This document shows positions 1 to 7,724 of a DNA stretch of 15,955 nt, piece by piece. The notes under the pieces were generated by a model. That model did no database searches, was not told the DNA's origin, and saw only the letters and a program-made list of their open reading frames with translations. The DNA is from JAUXLW01 sp964195005. Lineage in GTDB: Bacteria; Actinomycetota; Acidimicrobiia; Spongiisociales; SHLN01. How positions within the stretch are numbered: position 1 is the stretch's first letter; each line of letters starts with the position of its first letter. The position numbers and the translations under genes were made by a program. The stretch covers positions 1 through 15,955 of the forward strand of contig CAXMOO010000112.1 in NCBI GenBank assembly GCA_964195005.1, given 5' to 3'.

Positions 1-1
1 T

Positions 2-337
2 CTCGGGATCGACCGGACACTCCTCGACCTCGACGAGCCGGACGAGGCCCCGGCCCTGGACGCCTTTATCGTGGTGGCCGACGAGGCCCGATGGGAACAG
101 GCTCTGGGTCTGTTGGCAGAACTGCGGTCGGCCGGTATCAGATCCGACCTCGATCTGGGCCGCCGCAGCGTCAAAGCGCAGTTCAAGGCCGCCGATCGGC
201 GCCGCTCCGCGGCCGCGGTGGTCGTCGGGGACGAATGGGACGAGGATCAAGTCACGGCCAAGAACCTCCTGACCGGCTCGGAGGAGCGCGTCGCCCGGGA
301 CAAGATCGCCGCCTGGCTGCAAAGCCTGGACGGCTGA
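2..337 (+). CDS. hisS: Histidyl-tRNA synthetase, C-terminal part (5' end cut by window)
   Basis: HisRS is a cytoplasmic class II synthetase that charges tRNA-His. The reading frame is open from base 2 and encodes about 111 residues before TGA at 335-337. It begins inside class II motif 3 (LGIDRTLL, with the ATP-binding Arg). A linker follows, and then the alpha/beta anticodon-binding domain: an FIVVADEARW strand, a RSAGIRSDLDLGRRSVKAQFKAA-like segment broken here as RSAGIRSDL plus RRSVKAQFKAADRR, and a VVVGDEW strand leading to KNLLTG. That order (Arg-Ser-x-Lys, Ala-Asp, Val-Gly-Asp, Lys-x-Leu-x-Thr-Gly) is typical of the HisRS C-terminus rather than of ProRS or ThrRS. The stop lies 4 bases before the aspS start, so the two are probably co-transcribed. 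An internal ATG or GTG start would give a false small gene; the protein is simply truncated at the window edge. Confidence 0.9.
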   Translation, partial: LGIDRTLLDLDEPDEAPALDAFIVVADEARWEQALGLLAELRSAGIRSDLDLGRRSVKAQFKAADRRRSAAAVVVGDEWDEDQVTAKNLLTGSEERVARDKIAAWLQSLDG

Positions 338-341
338 AGCC

Positions 342-2096
342 ATGACCTTTCGCGACACCTATGCCGGCACGATCTCGGCGGAGCAAACCGGGGACACCGT
401 GCAGGTAGCCGGCTGGGTCGATCGGGTCCGGGACCAGGGCGGGGTGGTCTTTGTGGATCTGCGCGACGCATCGGGGATCGTGCAGGTCGTCATCGACCCC
501 GGGGAGCTTGCTACCGCCGGCGACCTTCGCCGCGAGTTCTGCATCTCGGTGACGGGCACGGTTCAGCGTCGCCCGGCCGGGAGTGAGAACGCTGAGTTGG
601 AGACCGGTGACAGCGAAATCGCGGTGTCCCGCCTGGAGATACTGTCTCCGGCCGAAGCGCTCCCTTTCCAACTCGATGAGCGGTCCGGAGTGGACGAGCT
701 GGTGCGCCTCAAGTATCGCTACCTCGACCTGCGGCGCCCGCATATGGCGGCAAGCCTTCGAGCCCGGTCCGCAGCCGTCGGGGCGATGCGAAGTGTGCTG
801 GACGAGCGGGGATTCCTCGACGTCGAAACGCCGACGCTGATCAAGTCGACTCCGGAGGGAGCCCGCGACGTGCTGGTTCCAAGCCGGCATCAACACGGCC
901 ACTTCTATGCCCTGCCGCAGAGCCCGCAGCTCTTCAAGCAGCTGCTCATGATCGGCGGTGTCGACCGCTACTACCAGATCGCTCGCTGTTATCGGGACGA
1001 GGATTTCCGGGCCGATCGGCAGCTCGAATTCACCCAGCTCGACCTCGAAGGGGCCTTCTGGGGGCGGGAGGACGTTTTCGAGACCATCGAGGCTGTGATG
1101 GTGGGGGTCGTCAAAGCCGTGCGAGGCGAGGAGTTGGCGACCCCTATTCGTCGGATCAGCTACCAGGAATCGATGGCTCGCTACGGCACCGACAAGCCCG
1201 ATCTGCGCTTCGACATGGCGATCGAGGAGCTGTCGGACATCTTCGCCACCACGGAGTTCAAAGCGTTCTCCGGTGCTCTAGAAGCCGGTTCTGTCATTCG
1301 TGGCATCAATGTCGGCCAGCAGGAGATGAGTCGCTCCGCGTTGGACGGACTTGTCGACGAGGCCAAAGAGGCGGGTGCCAGGGGCCTGGTCTGGGCGGTC
1401 GTGCAGGCAGACGAGACACTCCGCTCACCAGTTGCCAAGTTCCTCAGCGGCGAGGAAGTGAGCGGGATTCGCCGTCTGCTGCAGGCGGGCCCCGGCGATC
1501 ATCTATTGATCGTGGCCGATTCCGCAAGGGTGGTCGGCGAAGTCCTCGGCAAGCAGCGGCTGAAGTTCGGTAGCCCCGACGACCATGAGGTGCTCGAATT
1601 CGTCTGGGTGACAGACTTTCCCGTCTTCGAGGAAACAGCCGACGGAGGCCTGGTTGCTGCCCACCATCCGTTTACGGCGCCGGTCGACGTCGAGGAGTTG
1701 GTCAACAATCCGCGAGAGGCGGTGGCGCAAGCGTACGACCTGGTTCTCAACGGCCTCGAGCTCGGTTCCGGCAGCGTTCGCATCCATGATCCCGAAACCC
1801 AACGAAGAGTCTTTCAAGTGCTCGGCATCGACGACGAGACCGCCGAACAACGTTTCGGCTGGTTCCTAACCGCGTTGTCGTACGGCACCCCGCCCCACGC
1901 CGGGTTTGCGGTGGGTCTCGATCGGCTGGTGAGCGTGCTGCAAAACGAGGTCAACATTCGCGAGGTGATTCCCTTTCCCAAGACGCAGACCGGCGTGGAC
2001 CCTTTGACCGGGTCACCTTCACCTGTTGACGAGACCCAGCTCGCCGAACTCGGAATCGACCTGCGGCCCGAGGTTCGCGCCGAGCGCGAGTCCTGA
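342..2096 (+). CDS. aspS: Aspartyl-tRNA synthetase (bacterial type, with GAD insertion)
   Basis: This cytoplasmic class II synthetase joins Asp to tRNA-Asp. In organisms without AsnRS it may also misacylate tRNA-Asn for GatCAB. Its 584 residues match the usual bacterial length. Residues about 1-105 are the OB-fold anticodon domain (GWVDRVRDQGG at 24-34). The flipping loop and motif 1 region (KSTPEGARDVLVPSR) lies near 168-182, and motif 2 (FRADRQLEFTQLDLE) near 222-236. The bacterial GAD insertion spans roughly 290-410. Motif 3 (GFAVGLDRLVSVL) is near 521-533, followed by the PFPKTQTGVDPLTGSPSPV tail found in bacterial AspRS. Start ATG 342 lies 4 bases after hisS, and the stop TGA shares one base with the rarA start (TGATG). 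Residue 32 is Gln at the position that is usually Leu in discriminating and His in non-discriminating enzymes, so tRNA specificity cannot be read off directly. Confidence 0.97.
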   Translation: MTFRDTYAGTISAEQTGDTVQVAGWVDRVRDQGGVVFVDLRDASGIVQVVIDPGELATAGDLRREFCISVTGTVQRRPAGSENAELETGDSEIAVSRLEILSPAEALPFQLDERSGVDELVRLKYRYLDLRRPHMAASLRARSAAVGAMRSVLDERGFLDVETPTLIKSTPEGARDVLVPSRHQHGHFYALPQSPQLFKQLLMIGGVDRYYQIARCYRDEDFRADRQLEFTQLDLEGAFWGREDVFETIEAVMVGVVKAVRGEELATPIRRISYQESMARYGTDKPDLRFDMAIEELSDIFATTEFKAFSGALEAGSVIRGINVGQQEMSRSALDGLVDEAKEAGARGLVWAVVQADETLRSPVAKFLSGEEVSGIRRLLQAGPGDHLLIVADSARVVGEVLGKQRLKFGSPDDHEVLEFVWVTDFPVFEETADGGLVAAHHPFTAPVDVEELVNNPREAVAQAYDLVLNGLELGSGSVRIHDPETQRRVFQVLGIDDETAEQRFGWFLTALSYGTPPHAGFAVGLDRLVSVLQNEVNIREVIPFPKTQTGVDPLTGSPSPVDETQLAELGIDLRPEVRAERES

Positions 2097-3442
2097 TGGC
2101 AGATCTATTCGAAGCGGAGCGCGAAGAACGGCGGCGGTCGGCTCAGCCACTGGCTGCTCGCATGCGTCCACTGAGCCTGGATGAGGTGGTGGGGCAGCCC
2201 GAGTTGCTGGCTCCCGGCGCGGCCTTCCGCACCATTGTCGAAGGGGGCGAGCCCCGCTCAATGATCCTGTGGGGACCTCCGGGAAGTGGCAAGACAACCC
2301 TGGCCCGGCTCATCGCATCGACCACCGGTGCCTTCTTCGAGCAGCTGTCTGCCACTTCGGCCGGTATCAAGGACGTCCGCGACGTTCTGGCCAAGGCCAG
2401 CGAGAGGCTCGGCGAAGGCCTGGGGCGGACTGTGCTTTTTCTGGACGAGATTCATCGGTTCAACAAGGCCCAACAGGACGGCTTGCTCCCCGGTGTCGAG
2501 GACGGAATCATCATTCTGCTCGGCGCCACCACGGAGAATCCTTTCTTTGAGGTCAACTCGCCCCTCATCAGCCGCTCCAGCCTTTTTCGACTCACGGCTC
2601 TGGACGCGTCCGCGGTCAGAACCCTGTTGGAACGGGCGATGCAAGACAGGGATCGGGGTCTGGGTGCTCTCGGCATGAAGCTCGACGAGGACGCGCTTCT
2701 CGAGTTGTCGGAACGAGTGGGGGGTGATGCTCGCCTGGCTCTCAATTCGCTCGAGACGGCCGCTACGTTGGCGGCGGGGCGGGGAGCCGCTTCCGTTAGC
2801 AGCGCCGACGTCGAAGAAGCTCTCCAGCGACGCATAATTCGCTATGACAAGGGAGGCGACCGCCATTACGACGTCATCTCTGCCTTCATCAAGAGCTTGC
2901 GTGGCTCGGATCCCGATGCAGCCGTCTATTGGCTGCACGTGATGCTGGAAGCCGGGGAAGATCCGGAGTTCATTGCCCGCCGCATGATCATCCTCGCCTC
3001 TGAGGATGTCGGTCTGGCCGATTCGCAAGCCCTGTCGGTGGCTACCGCGGCGGCCTATGCGCTGGTCTATGTTGGATTGCCGGAAGCCGCCTATGCCCTC
3101 ACTCATGCTGCGCTCTATCTGGCGACGGCACCCAAGTCGAACTCTGTTGCCAGGGCTATCTCGGCTGGCAAAGGGGTGGTCCGGAGCCAAACGGGAACCG
3201 AGGTGCCCATGCATTTACGAAGCGCCGGGTATCCGGGAGCCGAGCAGCTCGGGCACGGGGCCGGATATCTGTATCCCCATGAATATCAAGATGGAGTGGT
3301 GGCTCAGCAATACCTGCCGGATGGCTTGGCCGACGAAGTGATTTACACCCCCGGCGATCAGGGCGATGAGGCCGAGGGAGCTGCCCGGCAGAGTCGTAAC
3401 GACCAGAAGCTCGGCAAACGGGAGCGCAGACAAGACCGCTGA
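2096..3442 (+). CDS. rarA: Replication-associated recombination protein A (RarA/MgsA AAA+ ATPase)
   Basis: RarA (MgsA; eukaryotic Wrnip1) is a clamp-loader-like AAA+ ATPase that acts at stalled replication forks. The 448-residue protein has Walker A GPPGSGKTT at about 60-68, Walker B LFLDEIHRFN near 114-123, and the RarA sensor 1 stretch GATTENPFFEVNSPLISR from about 143 with the Arg-finger region. The C-terminal tetramerisation domain is recognisable from HYDVISAFIKSLRGSDPDAA and ends in YLYPHEYQDGVVAQQYLP. After that comes a charged tail of about 35 residues (rich in Glu, Asp, Arg, Lys) that is longer than in many homologues. Its ATG shares one base with the aspS stop, so translation is probably coupled. 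rarA sitting between aspS and alaS is usual in actinobacteria. A RuvB assignment is unlikely because the RarA C-terminal signature is complete. Confidence 0.96.
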   Translation: MADLFEAEREERRRSAQPLAARMRPLSLDEVVGQPELLAPGAAFRTIVEGGEPRSMILWGPPGSGKTTLARLIASTTGAFFEQLSATSAGIKDVRDVLAKASERLGEGLGRTVLFLDEIHRFNKAQQDGLLPGVEDGIIILLGATTENPFFEVNSPLISRSSLFRLTALDASAVRTLLERAMQDRDRGLGALGMKLDEDALLELSERVGGDARLALNSLETAATLAAGRGAASVSSADVEEALQRRIIRYDKGGDRHYDVISAFIKSLRGSDPDAAVYWLHVMLEAGEDPEFIARRMIILASEDVGLADSQALSVATAAAYALVYVGLPEAAYALTHAALYLATAPKSNSVARAISAGKGVVRSQTGTEVPMHLRSAGYPGAEQLGHGAGYLYPHEYQDGVVAQQYLPDGLADEVIYTPGDQGDEAEGAARQSRNDQKLGKRERRQDR

Positions 3443-3472
3443 GCCTTGAGGTGGGGATTGACGGACCCCCAC

Positions 3473-3478
3473 TAACCT
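3473..3478 (+). promoter_or_regulatory. Possible -10 element before alaS (weak)
   Basis: The 46-base rarA-alaS gap has no Shine-Dalgarno sequence before the alaS ATG. TAACCT at 3473-3478 fits the actinobacterial TANNNT -10 pattern and would place a transcript start about 3-4 bases before the ATG, that is, a nearly leaderless mRNA. No -35 lies at normal spacing: TTGACG at 3458-3463 is only 9 bases away and TTGAGG at 3446-3451 is 21 away. GGTGGGG (3450-3456) can pair with CCCCACT (3467-3473) as a short hairpin containing a G-U pair, which overlaps the same area. Confidence 0.25.
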
Positions 3479-3488
3479 GCTGATCCGA

Positions 3489-6104
3489 ATGGACAGCAAC
3501 ACCATCCGCCAGAAGTTCATTGACTTTTTCGTCGCCCGGGACCACACCCATGTCCCCAGCGCCTCGCTGATTCCGGTCGACCCCACCCTGTTGCTCACCA
3601 ACGCCGGCATGGTTCAGTTCAAGCCGTACATGTTGGGAGAAGAGCCACCACCGTTTCGGCGGGCGGTGACGGTGCAGAAGATCGCTCGCACCAGTGATAT
3701 CGACATTATCGGGTCAACGGATCGCCATCTGACGTTCTTCGAAATGCTCGGCAATTTCAGCTTTGGGGATTACTTCAAGGAGAAGGCCATCCCCTGGGCC
3801 TATGAGTTCATCACCGAGCACCTCGAGCTCGATCCCCAGCGTCTGTGGTACACCGTGTATCTGGACGACGATGAAGCTGCCGAAATCTGGATCGACCAGG
3901 TGGGCGTTCCGGCGGATCGCGTCCAGCGCCGGGATCGCGACAATTTCTGGCAGATGGGAGTCCCGGGGCCGTGCGGGCCTTCGTCGGAGGTGTTCTACGA
4001 CCGGGGGCCCGAACATGGCCCGGACGGCGGCCCGCTTGTGGATGAGGAACGCTTCACCGAGTTCTGGAACCTGGTCTTCATGCAGAACATCCAGGACGAG
4101 CCCTACCACGTGGTGGGGGACCTCCCGGCCAAGAACATAGATACCGGGGCCGGGTTGGACCGGGTCGCGGCATTGATTCAAGGGGCGGGCTCCGTCTTCG
4201 AAATCGACAACATCTGGCCGGTGCTGCAGGCCGGTGCCACTTACGTCGGTCGCCAGTACGGGGAGAGTCGCGATGTCGACGTCAGTTTGCGAATCCTGGC
4301 TGATCACGGAAGAACGCTGACCTTCCTCATCTCCGACGGAGTGGTTCCATCCAACGACGGGCGGGGCTACGTGCTGCGCCGTCTGATACGCCGGGCAGTG
4401 CGCCACGCCTGGATGTATGGCGGTGAGGAACTGGTTACGCCCGGGCTTGTAGAAGCGACTCTTGCCGTGATGGGCGACTTCTACGGTGACCTGCGTCGGA
4501 ATCGGGACCTGATCCTGGAAACCGCGGAACGCGAAGAAGTCAACTTTCGTCGCACCCTCGAAACCGGCATGGCTTTGCTCGACGACGAACTGGAGGGTGT
4601 CACCTCCGTAATCCCGGGATCGATTGCCTTCAAGTTGCACGACACCTACGGCTTCCCTATCGAGGTGACAACGGAAATTGCCTCCGAGCGAGGGCTAGAG
4701 GTGGATCGCGAAGGCTTCGATGCCGAAATGGGGAGCCAGCGCCGCCGGGCCAGGGATGCCTGGAAGGGAGGGGAGGCCGCGGCCGCCTCCGAGCAATATC
4801 TCAGCTTGCTGCAAGGAGTCGACCTGACTGAGTTTCTCGGGTACGAGCTCGAGGAATCGACCAGCAAGGTCGTCGCCTTGCTGCGAGACGGCGAGCCGGT
4901 CAATACGCTCCAAACCGGGGAGGAGGGCGAAGTGTTCCTCGACCGCAGCCCCTTCTATGGCGAAGCCGGCGGACAGGTGGGAGACACCGGCGCTATCACC
5001 ACCGAGACTGGAGGAGGTCGCGTCGAGGACACTCAGAATGCGATCCCCGGCCTCATAAGTCACCACGTGCGGATCACCTCGGGGGACATTCGGGTGGACC
5101 AGGACGCTACGGCCGAGATTGAGCACGATCGGCGGGAGCGGATTCGCAAAAGCCATACGGGGACCCACATCCTCCATTCTTCGCTGCGGCGGGTTCTCGG
5201 GGATCAAGCCAACCAGGCCGGATCACTGGTGGAATCAGGTCGGCTGCGCTTCGACTTCAGCCATCACCAGGCGGTCAATCCCGAGGAGCTGATGGAGGTG
5301 GAGCGTTTGGCCAATGAGCACATCATTGAGAACGCCAGGGTTCGAGTATTCGAGACCTCCAAGCAGGAGGCCGAGGCAATGGGGGCCATCGCATTCTTCG
5401 GAGACAAGTATGGGGAAGTAGTCCGGGTAGTGGAGACGGGCAGTTTCTCTCGCGAGCTGTGCGGTGGAACCCACACCGTCACCACCGGCCAGGTTGGGCC
5501 TTTGATAATCACCAACGAAGGCTCCATAGGCTCCAACATGAGGCGTTTCGAAGCCCTTACCGGCTCAACGGCTTACGCACACATCGTGTCCATGCGGCGC
5601 CAACTCGAGGGCACAGCCGAGGCGTTGCGGACCGGTGTCGAAAACATCGGCCCGGCGTTAGCTGCCTTGTTGGAACGCTCGCGCGACCAGGAGGAACGCC
5701 TCGGAGCGTTTGAAGACCAATATCGATCCGAGACCGGCCGCGGCCTAGCGGACGCCGCAGACTTGGTTGGCGATCACGCACTGGTGGTGGCGGCGATTCC
5801 CGGCGTAACCACCGAAGATCTCCGGCTTCTGGCTTTGGCTACGAGGGATATCGTGAAAGACGGAGTGGTGGTGCTCGGGTCTGAGCGAGACGGCAAGGCC
5901 CAGCTGGTCGCGGTGGTGTCCAGCTCTCTCACAAAGCGTGGCGTTTCCGCCCGTGACCTGATAAGTGGTCCGGCGCGAATAGTGGGGGGCGGCGGGGGCG
6001 GCGACGACGAAGTAGCTCAGGCCGGGGGACCGGGAGGCAGCTTGCTCGAAGAGGCGTTGGCAGAGGCCGGAACCGAAATCCGGACTCAGCTGGCAGGGCT
6101 GTGA
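3489..6104 (+). CDS. alaS: Alanyl-tRNA synthetase
   Basis: This cytoplasmic class II enzyme charges tRNA-Ala and clears Ser-tRNA-Ala and Gly-tRNA-Ala. Its 871 residues match the family. The N-terminal catalytic core runs to about residue 250 and carries LTNAGMVQFKPYMLG and TFFEMLGNFSFGDYFK. RGYVLRRLIRRAVRH sits near 294-308. The editing domain has both zinc-binding motifs: HxxxH at H556/H560 (SHTGTHILH) and CGGTH at C658-H662. The C-terminal DHHA1 domain carries the Gly-rich run followed by AQAGGPGG near 832-850. Residue 65 is Ile (VQKIART), where the family usually has Cys (QKC/QRC). Start ATG 3489 opens directly into the conserved IRQKFIDFF helix. No ribosome binding site is visible. The stop overlaps the ruvX start by 4 bases (GTGA). 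Confidence 0.98.
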   Translation: MDSNTIRQKFIDFFVARDHTHVPSASLIPVDPTLLLTNAGMVQFKPYMLGEEPPPFRRAVTVQKIARTSDIDIIGSTDRHLTFFEMLGNFSFGDYFKEKAIPWAYEFITEHLELDPQRLWYTVYLDDDEAAEIWIDQVGVPADRVQRRDRDNFWQMGVPGPCGPSSEVFYDRGPEHGPDGGPLVDEERFTEFWNLVFMQNIQDEPYHVVGDLPAKNIDTGAGLDRVAALIQGAGSVFEIDNIWPVLQAGATYVGRQYGESRDVDVSLRILADHGRTLTFLISDGVVPSNDGRGYVLRRLIRRAVRHAWMYGGEELVTPGLVEATLAVMGDFYGDLRRNRDLILETAEREEVNFRRTLETGMALLDDELEGVTSVIPGSIAFKLHDTYGFPIEVTTEIASERGLEVDREGFDAEMGSQRRRARDAWKGGEAAAASEQYLSLLQGVDLTEFLGYELEESTSKVVALLRDGEPVNTLQTGEEGEVFLDRSPFYGEAGGQVGDTGAITTETGGGRVEDTQNAIPGLISHHVRITSGDIRVDQDATAEIEHDRRERIRKSHTGTHILHSSLRRVLGDQANQAGSLVESGRLRFDFSHHQAVNPEELMEVERLANEHIIENARVRVFETSKQEAEAMGAIAFFGDKYGEVVRVVETGSFSRELCGGTHTVTTGQVGPLIITNEGSIGSNMRRFEALTGSTAYAHIVSMRRQLEGTAEALRTGVENIGPALAALLERSRDQEERLGAFEDQYRSETGRGLADAADLVGDHALVVAAIPGVTTEDLRLLALATRDIVKDGVVVLGSERDGKAQLVAVVSSSLTKRGVSARDLISGPARIVGGGGGGDDEVAQAGGPGGSLLEEALAEAGTEIRTQLAGL

Positions 6105-6505
6105 GCCGAGTCGTCGGCATCGACTACGGAACCAAGCGCGTTGGTGTCGCGCTGTCGGACGAGAGCAGGATGATCGCTTCTCCCTACGGAGTAATCGAAG
6201 CCGCAGCCGCTATCGAGATGATTGAGCAGATTGTGGCCGAGGAAGATAGTGAGCTCGTGGTGGTGGGTCTTCCGACAGGCCTGGCAGGAAACGAAACCCC
6301 CTCCACTATCAGTGCGAGGGAGTTTGCGGAAGAGTTATCGGAGCGATTGACCGTGACTGTTGAGCTGGCTGATGAGCGTTTTACCAGCAAGGTGGCGGAG
6401 GATGTGCTCATCGAGGCCGGGATGACAAGAGAACGACGCCGCCAAATCCGCGACAAAATGGCTGCGACAGTTATGTTGCAGAGCTACCTAGATTCTCTGC
6501 GATGA
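6101..6505 (+). CDS. ruvX: RuvX/YqgF, RNase H-fold Holliday junction resolvase-like protein
   Basis: The YqgF/RuvX family is small and cytoplasmic. It is linked to pre-16S rRNA processing in E. coli and has Holliday-junction or nuclease activity in some species, including mycobacteria. The 134-residue protein starts with the RNase H-fold signature VVGIDYGTKRVGVALSD (first acidic residue D8). It continues with VVVGLPTGLAGNE near 51-63 and the DERFTS segment near 89-94 (second acidic site), and ends with DKMAATVMLQSYLDS, where D121 matches the third conserved Asp. The start is GTG at 6101, which overlaps the alaS stop as GTGA. The end overlaps mltG as ATGA. The alaS-ruvX-mltG order is strongly conserved in actinobacteria and supports the call. 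Confidence 0.95.
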   Translation: MSRVVGIDYGTKRVGVALSDESRMIASPYGVIEAAAAIEMIEQIVAEEDSELVVVGLPTGLAGNETPSTISAREFAEELSERLTVTVELADERFTSKVAEDVLIEAGMTRERRRQIRDKMAATVMLQSYLDSLR

Positions 6506-7620
6506 CCGTCATTCCTCAGCTTGATCCCATACCCCCGCGTCGCCACGTTTGGTTGGCTCCGCTTGTCGCGGCAGTCATTCTTCTTGTCGGCGGTTTCGCC
6601 ACCGTTCGAGTTGGCCGCTGGGCAGGGGAGGCGGTTAGAGATGAAGTCACGGTGGTAGCCGCCGGGCTTCCAGTCAGCCTGGAGATTCCGAGCGGATCGA
6701 CTGCTCGCAATATCGGCCAGCTCTTGAAAGATGAAGGCGTCATCTCGTCCGCGCAAGATTTCGTAAACGAGGTATCAGTGCGGGAACTGACCTCCGCGCT
6801 CAAGGCCGGGCCCTACGAATTCACCACCGGGATGAGCCTCGATGAAGTGCTGGATCAGCTGGTGGAGGGGCCGTTCTCGGGCGAAGTGTTTCGGGTAACG
6901 GTTATTGAGGGGTTATGGATCAATGAAGTGCTGGCTTCGCTCGCAACCCAGTCGGCCTTCACGAATGATCAGCTGGTCGAAGTACTTCTGTCGGGTCGGA
7001 TAAGTTCCAGCCTGATGCCAGAGGAGGTGACCGGGAGCAAGCTATCAGATTGGGAGGGCCTGTTATTCCCCGATACATACGAGTTTTTTAACGATGTTTC
7101 GGCCGACACGATCGTTGGCACTCTGGTGTCGACAATGGAAGACAGAGTGGCGGCCGTCGATTGGTCTCGACTCGACCAGATCATGGTCAAGGATCCCGGC
7201 GACCTCGAGCTCCGCACGCCAACCCAGTACGAGGCGATCATCATCGCTTCTCTGATCGAGGCCGAAGCCAAGCTCGATGTGGATCGACCTCTGATCTCCA
7301 GCGTCATCTACAACCGCCTCGAGCTGGGCCAGGGACTGGATATCGATGCCGCGCTCGTTTACGCCAGAGGCGAGCGGGGGGTGCCGACAGCAGCCGATAA
7401 GGAGATCGACACTTTGTACAACACATATATCCATCGGGGATTGCCCCCCACTCCCATCGGTGCCGTCCGCCGCAAGTCGCTAGAGGCTGCCGCCAGCCCG
7501 GCCGATTCGGCTTTCTTCTACTACGTGCTGGTGTCGACGGACGGTAGCCACGGCTTTTCCACGACGCTGGAGGAACATCTCGCCAAAGTGGCGCAGGCGA
7601 GGGCAGACGGCGTTATCTAG
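6502..7620 (+). CDS. mltG: Endolytic murein transglycosylase MltG (YceG family)
   Basis: MltG is anchored in the cytoplasmic membrane and cuts nascent glycan strands, setting peptidoglycan chain length. The 372-residue protein has a short cytoplasmic N-terminus with Arg residues, one transmembrane helix at about 16-36, and a LysM-like region near 50-110 (SGSTARNIGQLLKDEGVI). The YceG catalytic domain follows. The catalytic Glu is E253 in IIASLIEAEAKLD. Downstream are YNRLELGQGLDIDAALVYA, YNTYIHRGLPPTPIG and the family end GSHGFSTTLEEHLAKV. The motif usually reads LPPGPI; here it is LPPTPI. The start overlaps the ruvX stop by 4 bases. The stop codon TAG (7618-7620) lies inside the first copy of a short repeat that continues into the intergenic gap. 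Confidence 0.96.
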   Translation: MTVIPQLDPIPPRRHVWLAPLVAAVILLVGGFATVRVGRWAGEAVRDEVTVVAAGLPVSLEIPSGSTARNIGQLLKDEGVISSAQDFVNEVSVRELTSALKAGPYEFTTGMSLDEVLDQLVEGPFSGEVFRVTVIEGLWINEVLASLATQSAFTNDQLVEVLLSGRISSSLMPEEVTGSKLSDWEGLLFPDTYEFFNDVSADTIVGTLVSTMEDRVAAVDWSRLDQIMVKDPGDLELRTPTQYEAIIIASLIEAEAKLDVDRPLISSVIYNRLELGQGLDIDAALVYARGERGVPTAADKEIDTLYNTYIHRGLPPTPIGAVRRKSLEAAASPADSAFFYYVLVSTDGSHGFSTTLEEHLAKVAQARADGVI

Positions 7621-7724
7621 TGGTCTGTCGTGAAAATAGCCCCCTTGACGCGGTGATTATTTGTGCGGCGGACCACTAGTGGTCTTTCTTGGAAATAGCG
7701 GTCGGTGAGGGGCACTAATGGTCC
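7617..7724 (+). repeat. Three short direct repeats spanning the mltG-aroE junction
   Basis: Copy 1 (7617-7640) and copy 2 (7676-7699) match at 21 of 24 bases; each begins CTAGTGGTCT and ends AAATAGC. A shorter degenerate third copy, CTAATGGTCC, lies at 7715-7724. The offsets are 59 and 39 bases. Copy 1 supplies the mltG stop TAG and copy 3 contains the aroE ATG. A Shine-Dalgarno-like GAGGGG (7707-7712) stands 5 bases before the aroE start, inside this stretch. Confidence 0.7.
7621..7675 (+). repeat. 55-base imperfect inverted-repeat hairpin flanked by CTAG (possible MITE remnant)
   Basis: The ends TGGTCTGTCGTG (7621-7632) and GTGCGGCGGACCA (7663-7675) pair over 12 positions, four of them G-U. 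CTAG occurs immediately outside both ends (7617-7620 and 7676-7679), like a 4-base target duplication. CTAG-type targets are known for some IS5-group elements, so a tiny non-autonomous element is possible. The RNA hairpin could also act as a terminator or stabiliser after mltG, although no U-run follows it. The right boundary forms a perfect 14-base palindrome, GACCACTAGTGGTC (7671-7684). Confidence 0.5.

Noticed and set aside
2258..3214. Long minus-strand frames (also 3714-4640 and 12078-12761)
   Set aside because: They lie exactly opposite rarA, alaS and pilC, carry no motif, and are expected in GC-rich codon usage.
3458..3463. TTGACG as a -35 box before alaS
   Set aside because: No -10-like hexamer lies at 16-19 bases. 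The only candidate, TAACCT, is 9 bases away.
3443..3488. T-box leader before alaS
   Set aside because: The gap is only 46 bases, with no room for a specifier stem or antiterminator and no T-box motif.
7645..7650. TTGACG as a -35 box before aroE
   Set aside because: No TANNNT at proper spacing. It falls inside the loop of the 55-base hairpin.
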